Shown here: positions 1-9,215 of the stretch, piece after piece
How positions within the stretch are numbered: position 1 is the first letter of the stretch
Layout of the letters: each line of letters begins with the position of its first letter
Source of the DNA: Mayamaea pseudoterrestris
Lineage: Eukaryota; Bacillariophyta; Bacillariophyceae; Sellaphorales; Sellaphoraceae
NCBI GenBank assembly: GCA_027923505.1
Contig: BROI01000003.1
Span: 992,001-1,056,000, forward strand
Reading direction: 5' to 3'
DNA length: 64,000 bases
Program-made: the position numbers and the translations under genes
Notes under the pieces: generated by a model
What the model was told of the DNA's origin: nothing
Databases searched by the model: none
Seen by the model: only the letters and a program-made list of their open reading frames with translations

Positions 1-1502
1 CCCTTCAAGAAACCGCCGAGAAAATTCTCTTCTTTCAGTTCCAGCATTCCACCTGGATCAAAAGACGGTCCGAGCATCATGACGCCGACAAGGTTAAGGG
101 CGCCAAGGGCGACGCACTGCGAAAATAGATTGAACGGAAGATGCGTCAAGCGAAACAGCGATTCGGAAAGGTAACAAGGAAGCTCCAATGTTGATTTCGT
201 TCGTCTCAACGAATCTTGTCGGTATAGAATCGATCGCCAGTCACTTTCGTCTTGCTCAGCAATAAACTCATGCGATCGTAACGCAACTTCAGATTCTGCC
301 AAGAGCTCTGGGAAAGTAAAGGTTGCATCCTGCAAAGACGTTTTAGAACTTGAAGGTTGGCCATTGAAATGAGCCACGATGAGCAGCCCTTGTTCCGTGA
401 TCCGTGCCGCGTCGCCCACATGGGCTGGCGGATAGTCTGCGTACGGACACAATTCGAGCAAAGTCACGCCAGTATTGCTGGACAGATGCTTGACGATATA
501 CGCGGCCCGCATATGCCATCGTTCCACTGGTGTCGGGCCCGGCTGGAACGGAGAAGGACCAAACAAGAATTCAACTGCCACTGAAAGAAGACCTCGATGT
601 TCCGCCGAAACGTCGGATGTCGTCCTGACTATGGCTTCATCGGAATCGCTGCGTCGAACGAGGCTTACGCCCTCTACGCCATATGCGCTGTCATGTATAG
701 CGACGGATCGCCCACCCCATCCTCGAAAAGCTCTTTGTCGCCGTCTTGAAAGCTGACTGACGCGCAACCAATAAAAAGCATTCATCGGATTGCCGCAACA
801 AACCGACAGGCACAAGGATGTGTCGTAGGCCATCTCTCTGTAGAAACTGCCTTCTCCTCCATCATCGGGCCCGAATAGAGCAAAACACCACAACAGCTGT
901 CGCATAGTATATAGGAGTGTTTGGATCTGACGCATTACGCGCTGGGCGCCATTGTTACTGTTTCCACTTCGACCAAGCGCAATCAATGCCGCAACTAGCC
1001 CAGCAATTGCAGCAATGCACAGAATCAAGAGCGAAAGAATCAAGCCAAATGCAGTCACTATCTGAACGACTCGAAGAGCCACATATCCAATTCGAACCAA
1101 AGCTTCGCGAATACTTTCTGCTCGCCGCGCCCTCATGGCGCGCTTTGCAAAATCATGTGGAAAGTAAAATACCATTACTGGTTGAGGACTCTTTGGCAAG
1201 GATTCAAACTCAAACCATGCCCCATGCTCTCCTCCTCCAACGGCTGTTAGTAAACCACAAAGTTCAGCGCAGGCGTCTTCAACTGATATGCCAAGATCTG
1301 CGGCCAAGCGAGCGGGCCGAATGATGAACGCGTTATCATTCGTCTTTTCCTTACAAGATTGAACGACTTCAATGACTCGTTTGTCGAGAGGACGAGGGAT
1401 ATTCAATTCATCATTTGAAGCAAGATCACTGTCTTTGTTTTCAGTAAAATCATCGTTTCGATCAATCGATAGTGACGCCACGCGACTGATGGCCATCGCC
1501 AT
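1..1502 (-). CDS. At5g03900-like plastid membrane protein, C-terminus beyond window
   Basis: One uninterrupted minus-strand frame runs from an ATG at 1502 to the window edge without a stop, giving about 500 residues. The order is: an N-terminal region with a winged-helix look (roughly residues 40-90); a short stretch containing VMVFYFPHDF; a basic amphipathic helix; a hydrophobic membrane segment at about residues 145-175; then a C-terminal half with FLFGP, an ERW...AAYI helix and a LLELCPYADYPP motif. This order matches what I recall of the plant chloroplast protein At5g03900, whose biochemical function is not established. No clear signal peptide is visible at this ATG, so an upstream exon could supply targeting. 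A second hydrophobic stretch lies near the truncated end. The family call is from memory of conserved motifs and is moderately sure; that the frame is coding is very likely. Confidence 0.7.
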   Translation of the reverse strand, partial: MAMAISRVASLSIDRNDDFTENKDSDLASNDELNIPRPLDKRVIEVVQSCKEKTNDNAFIIRPARLAADLGISVEDACAELCGLLTAVGGGEHGAWFEFESLPKSPQPVMVFYFPHDFAKRAMRARRAESIREALVRIGYVALRVVQIVTAFGLILSLLILCIAAIAGLVAALIALGRSGNSNNGAQRVMRQIQTLLYTMRQLLWCFALFGPDDGGEGSFYREMAYDTSLCLSVCCGNPMNAFYWLRVSQLSRRRQRAFRGWGGRSVAIHDSAYGVEGVSLVRRSDSDEAIVRTTSDVSAEHRGLLSVAVEFLFGPSPFQPGPTPVERWHMRAAYIVKHLSSNTGVTLLELCPYADYPPAHVGDAARITEQGLLIVAHFNGQPSSSKTSLQDATFTFPELLAESEVALRSHEFIAEQDESDWRSILYRQDSLRRTKSTLELPCYLSESLFRLTHLPFNLFSQCVALGALNLVGVMMLGPSFDPGGMLELKEENFLGGFLK

Positions 1503-1729
1503 GGTGAGAATCTGGAAACGGAGATCGATGCGGCGCGTTCATCTATTTAGTACCGATACGACTGATATTCAATGAGAACACGTCATCAAGGCTTAAATAC
1601 TGATACTGAAAACGTGACTGTTACTCATAGCCCAAACTCAAGACCATGGGAGGCGACTGTGAATCTCAAGTGCCAATGAACTCGACGAAAGCGCGACTCT
1701 GCTGCACTGGTCGTCCATTAAGGTAAAGC

Positions 1730-2773
1730 ATGATCCCACACTTTGCAAAGCATTCTCACGCGAAGAAAGCGACGGCAGCTGTTGCATCATGCTTGGTCGC
1801 GAGTACGACATCGCGCGACACCGACGTTCGCGTGGAGGAACATGGAGCAGTCCGTCGATCGACCTCGACCACTACCACTACTTGTCGTTGTGACGAGGCG
1901 CCAACGAAGCATCAGACTTTCCATGACCGTTGTCCAAAGACGCAGACTTTACCGAAAGTACCATACCCAGCTTGGGAATATGACTGGGATGGTCGCTTGA
2001 CGCCGCGCACTTCTTTGGAGTCCATGCGTACCGTCGACGGTCTTAAAGCCTCCAAATCTGGTACGACGCGGCACATCATCATGGTCCGACACGGACAATA
2101 CGATATGAGCCATCCGGACGATGACGAAAAGTGCACTTTGACCGCTCTGGGTCGTCGTCAAGCCTTGCGGACCGGACAACGAATTGCTTTGATGACGCAG
2201 CAACTCCAGACTCCGGTCACCACAGATGGATCCAACGCTTCAGCCATTTGGATTTCCGCCATTCACCAAAGCAACATGGCTCGAGCCAAGGAGACTGCTA
2301 GTATCATCGCTTCCCAACTGCCGACGGTGGAGCTGCATCACCCAGATGCAAGTCTAAATGAAGCAATTCCGGCTCCCATGATACCCTTGCGACCAGACGT
2401 CCCAAATGCCAAGCAAGAGATTGATGAGCACCATGAACGCATTGAAGAAGCGTTTCGAAAATACTTTTGGCGGGCCGTGAATACCAAAAGTGATGGTGAT
2501 GGCGCAGACGAATCGGCAACGCGCAGCGAAGTGCACCAGCAACACGAATTTGAGATAATTGTTGGACATGCCAACATTATTCGTTACTTTGTTTGCAGGG
2601 CTCTACAGCTGCCACCCGAGGCATGGCTGCGCATGTCCATTTTCAACTGCAGCATGACCTACATTATGATCCAACCGAACGGCTACGTGACGGTGCGTTT
2701 GCTTGGCGACACTGGTCATTTGCCATATGAAGAGACCACCTTTTCTGGAAACCATGGATGGAATTGGTCGTAA
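1730..2773 (+). CDS. PGAM5: PGAM5-type histidine-phosphatase-fold Ser/Thr phosphatase
   Basis: This is a 347-residue, intronless protein of the phosphoglycerate-mutase fold. RHG at residues 120-122 supplies the phospho-accepting histidine. IVGHANIIRYFVCRALQ carries the second catalytic histidine, and QSNMARAKETA the conserved arginine. The WEYDWD motif at residues 82-87 matches the WDxNWD multimerisation motif that distinguishes PGAM5 from metabolic mutases. PGAM5 is a mitochondrial protein phosphatase that dephosphorylates Ser/Thr/His in mitochondrial quality-control pathways. The first 25 residues are basic and alanine/serine-rich, consistent with an organellar signal but without an obvious membrane helix. 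The gene is divergent from the At5g03900-like gene, with about 230 bp between the two ATGs, so they probably share a promoter region. Confidence 0.85.
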   Translation: MIPHFAKHSHAKKATAAVASCLVASTTSRDTDVRVEEHGAVRRSTSTTTTTCRCDEAPTKHQTFHDRCPKTQTLPKVPYPAWEYDWDGRLTPRTSLESMRTVDGLKASKSGTTRHIIMVRHGQYDMSHPDDDEKCTLTALGRRQALRTGQRIALMTQQLQTPVTTDGSNASAIWISAIHQSNMARAKETASIIASQLPTVELHHPDASLNEAIPAPMIPLRPDVPNAKQEIDEHHERIEEAFRKYFWRAVNTKSDGDGADESATRSEVHQQHEFEIIVGHANIIRYFVCRALQLPPEAWLRMSIFNCSMTYIMIQPNGYVTVRLLGDTGHLPYEETTFSGNHGWNWS

Positions 2774-3285
2774 CAAACATCAGCACGCGCTGAAACTGAA
2801 TGATTTTGAAACGAACATGTGACATGCGACTCTCGGTACGCGCGGAGGACAAATTGACTGTTACTCACCGGGTAGCTGCTTCCGTCATGCATGCATAGTG
2901 ATTTTTACAAAGGTCAATGCTGACAACCTTTTCATATTAATACCCATCAGCAGGCTGATCAATGCTTACAACTGTATCATAGTCCTATCATAGTCCTACT
3001 AGTTTGTGCTGTCTGACCGGTTCTCTTCATTGTCGCGCGGGCGCCGCGACGACCGCGCACCGCGAGATGCGAATGCATGTACCGGTATGGATGGATGCTC
3101 CATTGCCCATCCTTTTACTGTTGATACCAGCACCTTTGACAATACCTGCATATCGATTATTACCAGACATCTCGTTTTGCATTGCCTGAAACGGTCCATT
3201 GCCGCCGTTGACTGCAGCGGTGGACCACACGCACATATCACAGAACTACGATAGCGCGCGAGAAGAGTTCAACTGCAAACCAACC
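2774..3285. other. Intergenic region, no gene seen
   Basis: Short frames on both strands overlap each other and show no recognisable motif. A TACCGGTA palindrome sits at 3080-3087 (see findings). The sequence ends at a possible small gene starting at 3286. Confidence 0.5.
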
Positions 3286-3537
3286 ATGAGCTTGTTGGCA
3301 CAAGTCTGCGCTTTTCTGTTAAACGTTTTGAAATTGATCAAACGGCGAGTGCGAAAAGTGTTTCACAAACCGAATTGGGAGCAGGAGCAAGGTCAGATGT
3401 ATGAAGTCATTCAGCAGCTACGGAACACGGCGCTAGACGGTGACGACCCATCGTCATCGTCGTCTGATTCCATCTCATCTTACGGCTATGGAGACCGTGT
3501 TTCGCCATTATCATCGTCGAACAATTCTCTGGCTTGA
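3286..3537 (+). CDS. Small hypothetical protein, serine-rich tail
   Basis: This is a possible 83-residue protein. The frame is open from 3199, but the ATG at 3286 begins a hydrophobic/amphipathic N-terminus (MSLLAQVCAFLLNVLKLIKR) that looks more like a real start than the upstream in-frame ATG. The hydrophobic segment is followed by a basic patch, an acidic-polar helix and a run of serines near the C-terminus, suggesting a small membrane-associated or tail-phosphorylated protein. I do not recognise the family. It is only slightly longer than chance frames in this sequence, so it may be spurious or the exon of a longer gene. Confidence 0.3.
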   Translation: MSLLAQVCAFLLNVLKLIKRRVRKVFHKPNWEQEQGQMYEVIQQLRNTALDGDDPSSSSSDSISSYGYGDRVSPLSSSNNSLA

Positions 3538-3818
3538 CGGGTGGTTTTGAGTCAAACAGCTTTGCTGGTCACCGATCGTTGAAATGCAAGAATGTAAGCA
3601 ATCTTCACGCGGGCAGCGAGTTAGCAATTACGTGAATCACTGCCTCTTTCTTGTAATCATGACGAGTCATTTTTTCAAGGGTGCTTTGATGTCATTCAGC
3701 CAAAAAAGAGGCCAATTGACCTTCTGAATGGATGCGCACGAATTTTTGAACAAATAAGCAGTCGAATGCTTAATGAATAACATTCACTAATTAGAGATTC
3801 ATATACATTACAATTTTA

Positions 3819-5235
3819 TCAAAGATCGACCGTCTGCATTTGTCGTGGCGATGCTGGTGGACTATCCTCCCCAGCGCTGTCGCTTTCACTTCGATTTAGC
3901 GCAACAGTCGGACTGCTTGTTCTATAGGAAGGCGTTCTAAAATGTGAATGATTGCCCCAACCAGAGTGCTGCACCGACTCGGCATCCATTGATGTTCCTG
4001 CATACGAGCTTCCCGCGTACGTGTCGCCAGCCACGGTCATGTCTCCACCGGCATCGACAAACTTGACAACGTCGTGGCCCTCACCATTGTCACTGCCTCC
4101 TCGCCGAAACGCAACTATGCCACCCGCTAGAACGATAAGAATTCCTGCACCTGCGGCTGCGATACCACCAATAGCAGCCGATGACATTGATGCAAATGGG
4201 TTAGAAAACATTGCCGCAGACTGGGGCATTGCTTTAAACTCCACCGCCGTTGTTGTCTGAAAAATGTTGCTAGGTGGGAGCGCCGCCAGATTGGCCAAAT
4301 ATGTGTCAAGCTCTCCAGAAGCTGAAAAGGCCTCCTCCAGCAAAGCATCCAGTTCATCAACAGTAGGTCGAGTGTCAGAGGATGGATCAACTGTTACTTC
4401 TGTAGTGAAAGTAATGTTCACTGGCTCATTCGGACCGACGAACGAAAAGCTATCGCGGGTCGTGTTCGAATACAAGAACTGCACCGACGACCCGTTTTGG
4501 AAATACTGTGCCATTTGCTCCTTGACAAAGTTGTCTGTGACATCAGTGACCCCAGTGTAGTCTGTATCGATAGGGATGCGATCAAGTTCCAGCGTATAAC
4601 TCAACTGGTAGGGTGTTGCCGCAATCGGCCCAGTTTCGGATGGTTCTGATGCAGACGACGGCGCATTCGTGCCTATAGAAGAAGATGGTGCTGGTTCATT
4701 GGGTTCCATACTAGTTGGTGAAGCAATACTGGGCACGCGAGCAGTTGGAACGCTTGGAGTCGGTACTTATGAATCATGTGAAATAGCGTGGTGGTGAGAA
4801 TTGGAGGGATATTGCATCGACGAGCGCAAGCGACAAGTATGACGACGAGTGGAACTTACCATGCGGAACAGCAACTTCTTCACATTCCAAATTATGTTTG
4901 GGTGCTTTCGGCAGCTTTCCTTTGCCTCTAATCATGGGAAGAATCGTCACATTGTGATGGTGGCCCCTCCGTTCCTTCAGAATCTTTGGTGGTGGAGGCG
5001 GCGGCGGGCAGCCCTTCGATCCTTTGGACGCACCTTTGACTCCCTTGGACCCTTTAATGGCCTTCGAAGCCATTTTAAAACTGCCATGGGGCATGCTAAA
5101 GCTCATACTCATGCTCATTTCGTGGAACGCAAGGCTCCGCGCAGCTCGCTCCTCGGGCACCTCGACGGCGTATGTGCACGACAGCACCAGCGCAAGGCTG
5201 AGTAACATTGATTGTTGCAGCTTTCTTCGTACCAT
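3819..5235 (-). CDS. Secreted single-pass membrane protein with SKG/MSMS motifs (two exons)
   Basis: Exon 1 is 5235-4860 and exon 2 is 4765-3819. The 94-bp intron has a GTAAGT donor and a CATAAG acceptor, is phase 1, and joins the two frames exactly (440 residues). The start is the ATG at 5235, which opens a clean signal peptide (MVRRKLQQSMLLSLALVLSC...). The mature N-terminus has an MSMSMSFSMP stretch and repeated SKG units, then a polyproline run, a Ser/Thr/Pro linker, and a folded domain of about 150 residues. A glycine/alanine-rich transmembrane helix follows (IGGIAAAGAGILIVLAGGIVAF), then a 90-residue Ser-rich cytoplasmic tail. MSMS and SKG repeats are, to my knowledge, common in diatom secreted and cell-surface proteins. 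The topology is type I. The function is unknown; a role at the cell surface or frustule is inference only. Confidence 0.7.
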
Positions 5236-5500
5236 GACTGTTGTACTTGATTGATGTCTTGATGTAATACTACCTTTCAACTGCTGAGTTTATGCACAAG
5301 CAACCATTTTTGTCATTACAACGGTGAAGCGATCACCTTTGCACGACACGGAAGAAAAATGCTGGCCAAAAAATTCAAACTCAACGCTCGAAAACACGTC
5401 GGAGCGGTACTGAGGAGTACCGCTGCGAGATTTTTGTGGTTGACATGGCGCGCCGCTCGACCAAGGCCAACAAAACGGTCGACATTGCACTGCATGGACG

Positions 5501-6337
5501 ATGAAGGTCTCAAGTGCGATTTGCTTTCTCTGCCTTACTCTATTCCTAGTAGAAAGCGAATCCTTTCAGCTGCGGCGTCTTCAATCTCGAGTTCTCAATC
5601 AAACCCGACTTGTCAATCCGACTGCTACTGCTACCACAGAACATCGTTCGTCGTCACACCAGCATTGCCCTGCCTACCATCGACTCTCGTTGACACAACT
5701 AGCCAAAATAAGTTCCAACGGCGCGGATGACAGGAACACTAACATGGCAGTCTCGTTGGTCGGTAGCACGACATCAGCATTGGTCTCGATTACATTCTTT
5801 TGCGTCTTGGCTTGGAAGCGTGACGCCATCATGGTGACGTTCTTCATTGGCAGCATCCTGAACGGAATTCTTTCCAAAGTATTGAAAAAGGCCATTGGCG
5901 AGAGTCGGCCGCCGGAGCTCGAAACGCTGGAAATGAGCGTCAAACCAAGTGACGGTGGCATGCCAAGCTCACACGCCATGAGCCTTGGCTTTATTGGCAT
6001 TTTTACTGCACTATGTCTGCCGTGGACGAGACCTCTCATTGCTATTTACATTCTGGTAAGCCTTTACTATCGCGTCGCTGTCAATCTACACACGGTCGAA
6101 CAGATTGTCGTCGGACTTGTCCTTGGCACTGCACATGGGACGATGTGGTACCAGTTTTGTCAAGGAGCGACCGTCTTTGGAGTCACGCCTAAAGCAATTG
6201 TCGCCAGCCAGCTGTTAGATGAACAAGGTATTCTACCTTGGCCAGCATTGGTTGTTCCTATGATTGTAGGAGCTGCCGTGGTAGGGAGCTTTGAACGAAG
6301 GATAACCCAGTGGCTTCGTGAGACGAAGCAAGACTAA
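5501..6337 (+). CDS. PAP2-superfamily lipid phosphatase (dolichyldiphosphatase-like), probably plastid-targeted
   Basis: This 278-residue membrane protein carries all three PAP2 phosphatase motifs: K129-x6-R136P137, PSSH at 155-158, and R191-x5-H197 in YRVAVNLHTVEQ. The last motif ends in TxxQ as in dolichyldiphosphatases rather than the D of many PAP2 enzymes. Hydrophobic helices surround the motifs. The family removes phosphate from lipid phosphates or polyprenyl diphosphates on the lumenal side of a membrane. The N-terminus has a signal peptide of about 21 residues ending in SES, followed by Phe and a basic, Ser/Thr-rich stretch. That resembles the bipartite diatom plastid presequence, so a role in plastid phosphatidate or prenyl-phosphate metabolism is plausible. 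Exact substrate and compartment are inference. Confidence 0.8.
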   Translation: MKVSSAICFLCLTLFLVESESFQLRRLQSRVLNQTRLVNPTATATTEHRSSSHQHCPAYHRLSLTQLAKISSNGADDRNTNMAVSLVGSTTSALVSITFFCVLAWKRDAIMVTFFIGSILNGILSKVLKKAIGESRPPELETLEMSVKPSDGGMPSSHAMSLGFIGIFTALCLPWTRPLIAIYILVSLYYRVAVNLHTVEQIVVGLVLGTAHGTMWYQFCQGATVFGVTPKAIVASQLLDEQGILPWPALVVPMIVGAAVVGSFERRITQWLRETKQD

Positions 6338-6487
6338 ACGTCTTTGCTACCATATACGTTACAAGGCAGTTGCCAAATCAGGAGAATTTCTTTAATTATG
6401 TATGTAAATATGTAGTTAAAAATTTGATTGACTGCCGCAGTGTTGATGACAGACTACCATTCGGACCATCGCCTTGAGCTCATTCTA

Positions 6488-7275
6488 TCATTGATTCGTA
6501 ATCATGGCACCAGCTCCCACTGGCTGCATCTGAAAAGCATCTTGTTGCAGCAATGAGAATATCCCATACGGCGGCTGGATCGGTGTATTGTTGATGACAA
6601 GATTCTCAATCTTGTGCTCTACAATGAGTCCACTCTCGGAATCCAACTGATAATAGGAAATGCCATCTACGTGTAGAGGACGGCCGAGTAGAATCTTTGG
6701 GATCAAAACGGCGTGCCACGAAACGCGAATGGAGCTCCGACATTGATCGTACACCATGCGGAACTGGATACTGGGGCTGAACCAAAAATTGACAAATGTT
6801 TTAAAAAAGGCAAAGGCACTCTTGTATTGGTTTATTCCATGTAGCTGTACACCCGATGGATCGAGAAGCGTAATGTCCTTGTGATATATCGAGAAGTCTG
6901 TAGCATAAAGAAGCAATTATGTGAGACTCAGCATACGAAAGGCGGGTATAAAATTGATGATGTGCGCAATGCATAAATTGCCGTACCTGGCTTGTCTGTC
7001 AAAATTGTCTGCATGTCCTTCCTCAAAGTATCCATGGCACGGCCTAGCTTGACGTGATACTCCTGACGTTCGTCAACAATCCCTTGCAACACTGGCGGTA
7101 GGTCAATTTTTGTGTTGGTGGCGACAGATTCAACTACCCACGCAGATTCAATCGATTGAGTCAGAGAGGAAGGTGATCGGAACCTCGCCGACGCAGACTG
7201 AAAGCCGCTTGCTCCTGAGAGTAGCATCAGCACGGTGCATAGCAATGCTCGTATAGTTGGATACCTAGCGCTCAT
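6488..7275 (-). CDS. DUF2358 (NTF2-like fold) protein, probably plastid-targeted (two exons)
   Basis: Exon 1 is 7275-6987 and exon 2 is 6897-6488. The 89-bp GTACGG...ACAG intron is phase 1 and restores a continuous 232-residue frame (KP-DFSIYHKD). The N-terminus is a signal peptide (RALLCTVLMLLSGASG) followed directly by FQSASARFRSP, a good diatom plastid-presequence pattern. The core, from about residue 75 to 200, has the DUF2358/SnoaL-like pattern: an initial helix with LRKDM, a TDFSIYHKDITLLDP strand, then GINQYKSAFAFF and a beta-rich end with WHAVLIP. Plant and cyanobacterial members are plastid or cytosolic proteins of unknown activity. No catalytic residues can be assigned. Confidence 0.72.
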
Positions 7276-7633
7276 TGTTGTTTTATAGCTGCAAAAAAGC
7301 CTTTATAGTACTCACTCTCACGCTAACGAAGTGGTGCTGAAAGATGCAGTTTGATATCGCGAAAGATTGATGGCTCTCTGGTGGATGACGTTTGTCACCT
7401 TTGTCGCTTCTGATTGGACGAGCACGTGATGGTCATCGCAAAGTTGAGACTCGTACCGGTAGTGGCTGTCAGAGCCATCATACCGGTACTCAAGCTGAAC
7501 GTGACGACGAGGTCCTTCTGTCGGAAGATCCAATTCATCCTGGATCGAAAAGATCGTCTCCGAAGCAACGCCAATCACCCCTCCATTGATAAAGATCTCT
7601 GCTTTTGTTCAAGCATAGAAGCGATCTGTCAAG
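7276..7633. other. Shared upstream region of divergent genes
   Basis: About 360 bp separate the DUF2358 start from the metacaspase start. It carries two TACCGGTA palindromes at 7454-7461 and 7481-7488, 27 bp apart. Small frames here lack coding character. Confidence 0.5.
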
Positions 7634-9090
7634 ATGGGTTTCTTGTCTCGTGCCATTGCTGATCAGTTTGAGAAGGCCAAACCGGCCGAGCTAGACGTTG
7701 ACATTCGCATGATTTCAGGTGCGTGACGGCAGCTGATTACTTTGCTTCGGTTGTTGGATGGCTTCAGAAGGAAGCCTTGCCGGCTCATTCGTAATTGCAT
7801 CTTGCTCGTTCGTCTTTCTTGGTAAACTCACCTCTTGCTTTTGACCGTTCGTCTTTGTCATTCAGGATGCGACGACCATCAAACGTCGGCCGATGTTTCC
7901 AATGTGAAAAACTTCAAGCTGCCGAATGCAGCCGGTCACGCCGGAGGAGCCTGCACGAGTACCCTCTTGAGCATTCTCTACAAGGACGAGAAGACGCCCA
8001 AGGACACTCTTTCGTTTGTCCAGGTTCTTGAAAAGATGCGAAAGAGTTTAAGTTCGAGCAGCTACACGCAGATTCCGCAAATGACAAGCAGCAAGCCAAT
8101 TGATATGAAAAAGGATTTCGATTTGGTGCCTCCATCGGCTACAGGAACTCGCCGGGCCGTCATGATTGGAATCAACTATGTTGGTAAGTCAAGGGTATTG
8201 CGGAAATGAATGAATATGCTATCCTTGAGCAGCATATTGCAGCCTATTGATTGTTATTCCGTCATGGAGATCTGGTCACGCGTAACTGCCTTTACTAACA
8301 AGCAATCATACTTTCTAGGCCACGAAACTGGTGAGCTGAAGGGATGTCACTTTGATACATTGAACATGAAGCGTTACATTCAAAAGGTTCACAAGTTCAA
8401 GCCCGATAACATACAGCTCTTGCTTGATGACGGCGAACAAACAATGCCAACGCGCGCCAACATTTTGAAGGCACTCAAGAAAATGGTTGCTGCAGCTGAA
8501 CCAGGAGACGCCTTGTTTGTTCATTACTCGGGGCATGGAGCGAAAATGAAGGATGATACGGGGTAAGTTACGAGTGCAGTTGGACACCAATGATGCGACT
8601 GTCATGGCAGGCGCTCATTGTGCGAATCATTCATTCATTTGTTCTCGTAAAATTCCGTATTGACAAACCATTTCTCTTGGATTTGTCGCAGCGACGAGCA
8701 TGATGGTTATGACGAGACGCTCGTCCCGGTTGATTACGACAAGGGCGTTCCGTTTATTCGCGACGATGGTATGTGCGCAAGTTGCTTGATTGGCACTGAC
8801 TTGTCAAACCACCATGTTCATTTCCTCACCCTCGTCATCACAATTCCAACTATATAGACCTGTACGACATTCTCGTCAAGCCGATGCCGAAGGGAGCGCA
8901 TCTCTTTTGTCTCTTTGACTGCTGCCACAGCGGAACGGTCTTGGACTTGCCCTACCAGTTCAAGCCGGGTCGGGACAATGCCGATACTGGAATGCAGCTG
9001 CTTGAGAACTTTGACTACAAGCGCTTCATGAGCAAGCTTGGAACGGGAGAGAATGCCGTCGAATTTCTCATGGCGGCACTCAAGACGTAA
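7634..9090 (+). CDS. Type III metacaspase (p10 before p20), five exons
   Basis: Exons are 7634-7718, 7866-8183, 8319-8562, 8692-8768 and 8858-9090; all introns are GT-AG and the joined frame is 318 residues. The p10-like region comes first (SGCDDHQTSADV at about residues 28-40, then AGHAGGACTSTLL). The p20 follows: GINYVG-HETGELKGC, the catalytic histidine in HYSGHG (about H207), then DEHDGYDETLVPVD, and the catalytic cysteine in DCCHSG (about C264). p10 ahead of p20 defines type III metacaspases, described from algae with secondary plastids. They are Arg/Lys-specific, calcium-dependent cysteine proteases linked to stress and cell-death responses. A type I enzyme would have p20 first, so the order seen here decides the class. 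No signal peptide is present, so a cytosolic location is expected. Confidence 0.88.
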
Positions 9091-9215
9091 TCAGGGTGGA
9101 GCGTATACGGTTGTGGTATGGAAGCTCTGGCGATTTGTGCTTTCCTATATTCAGGCAAATGATTGAAGATGAATCTAAAACATAACGAAAATGTTATAAA
9201 ATTACATAACCGAGA

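Noticed and set aside
917-1324. Plus-strand frame of 135 codons
   Set aside because: It lies opposite the continuous minus-strand At5g03900-like frame, which has domain structure; this one has none.
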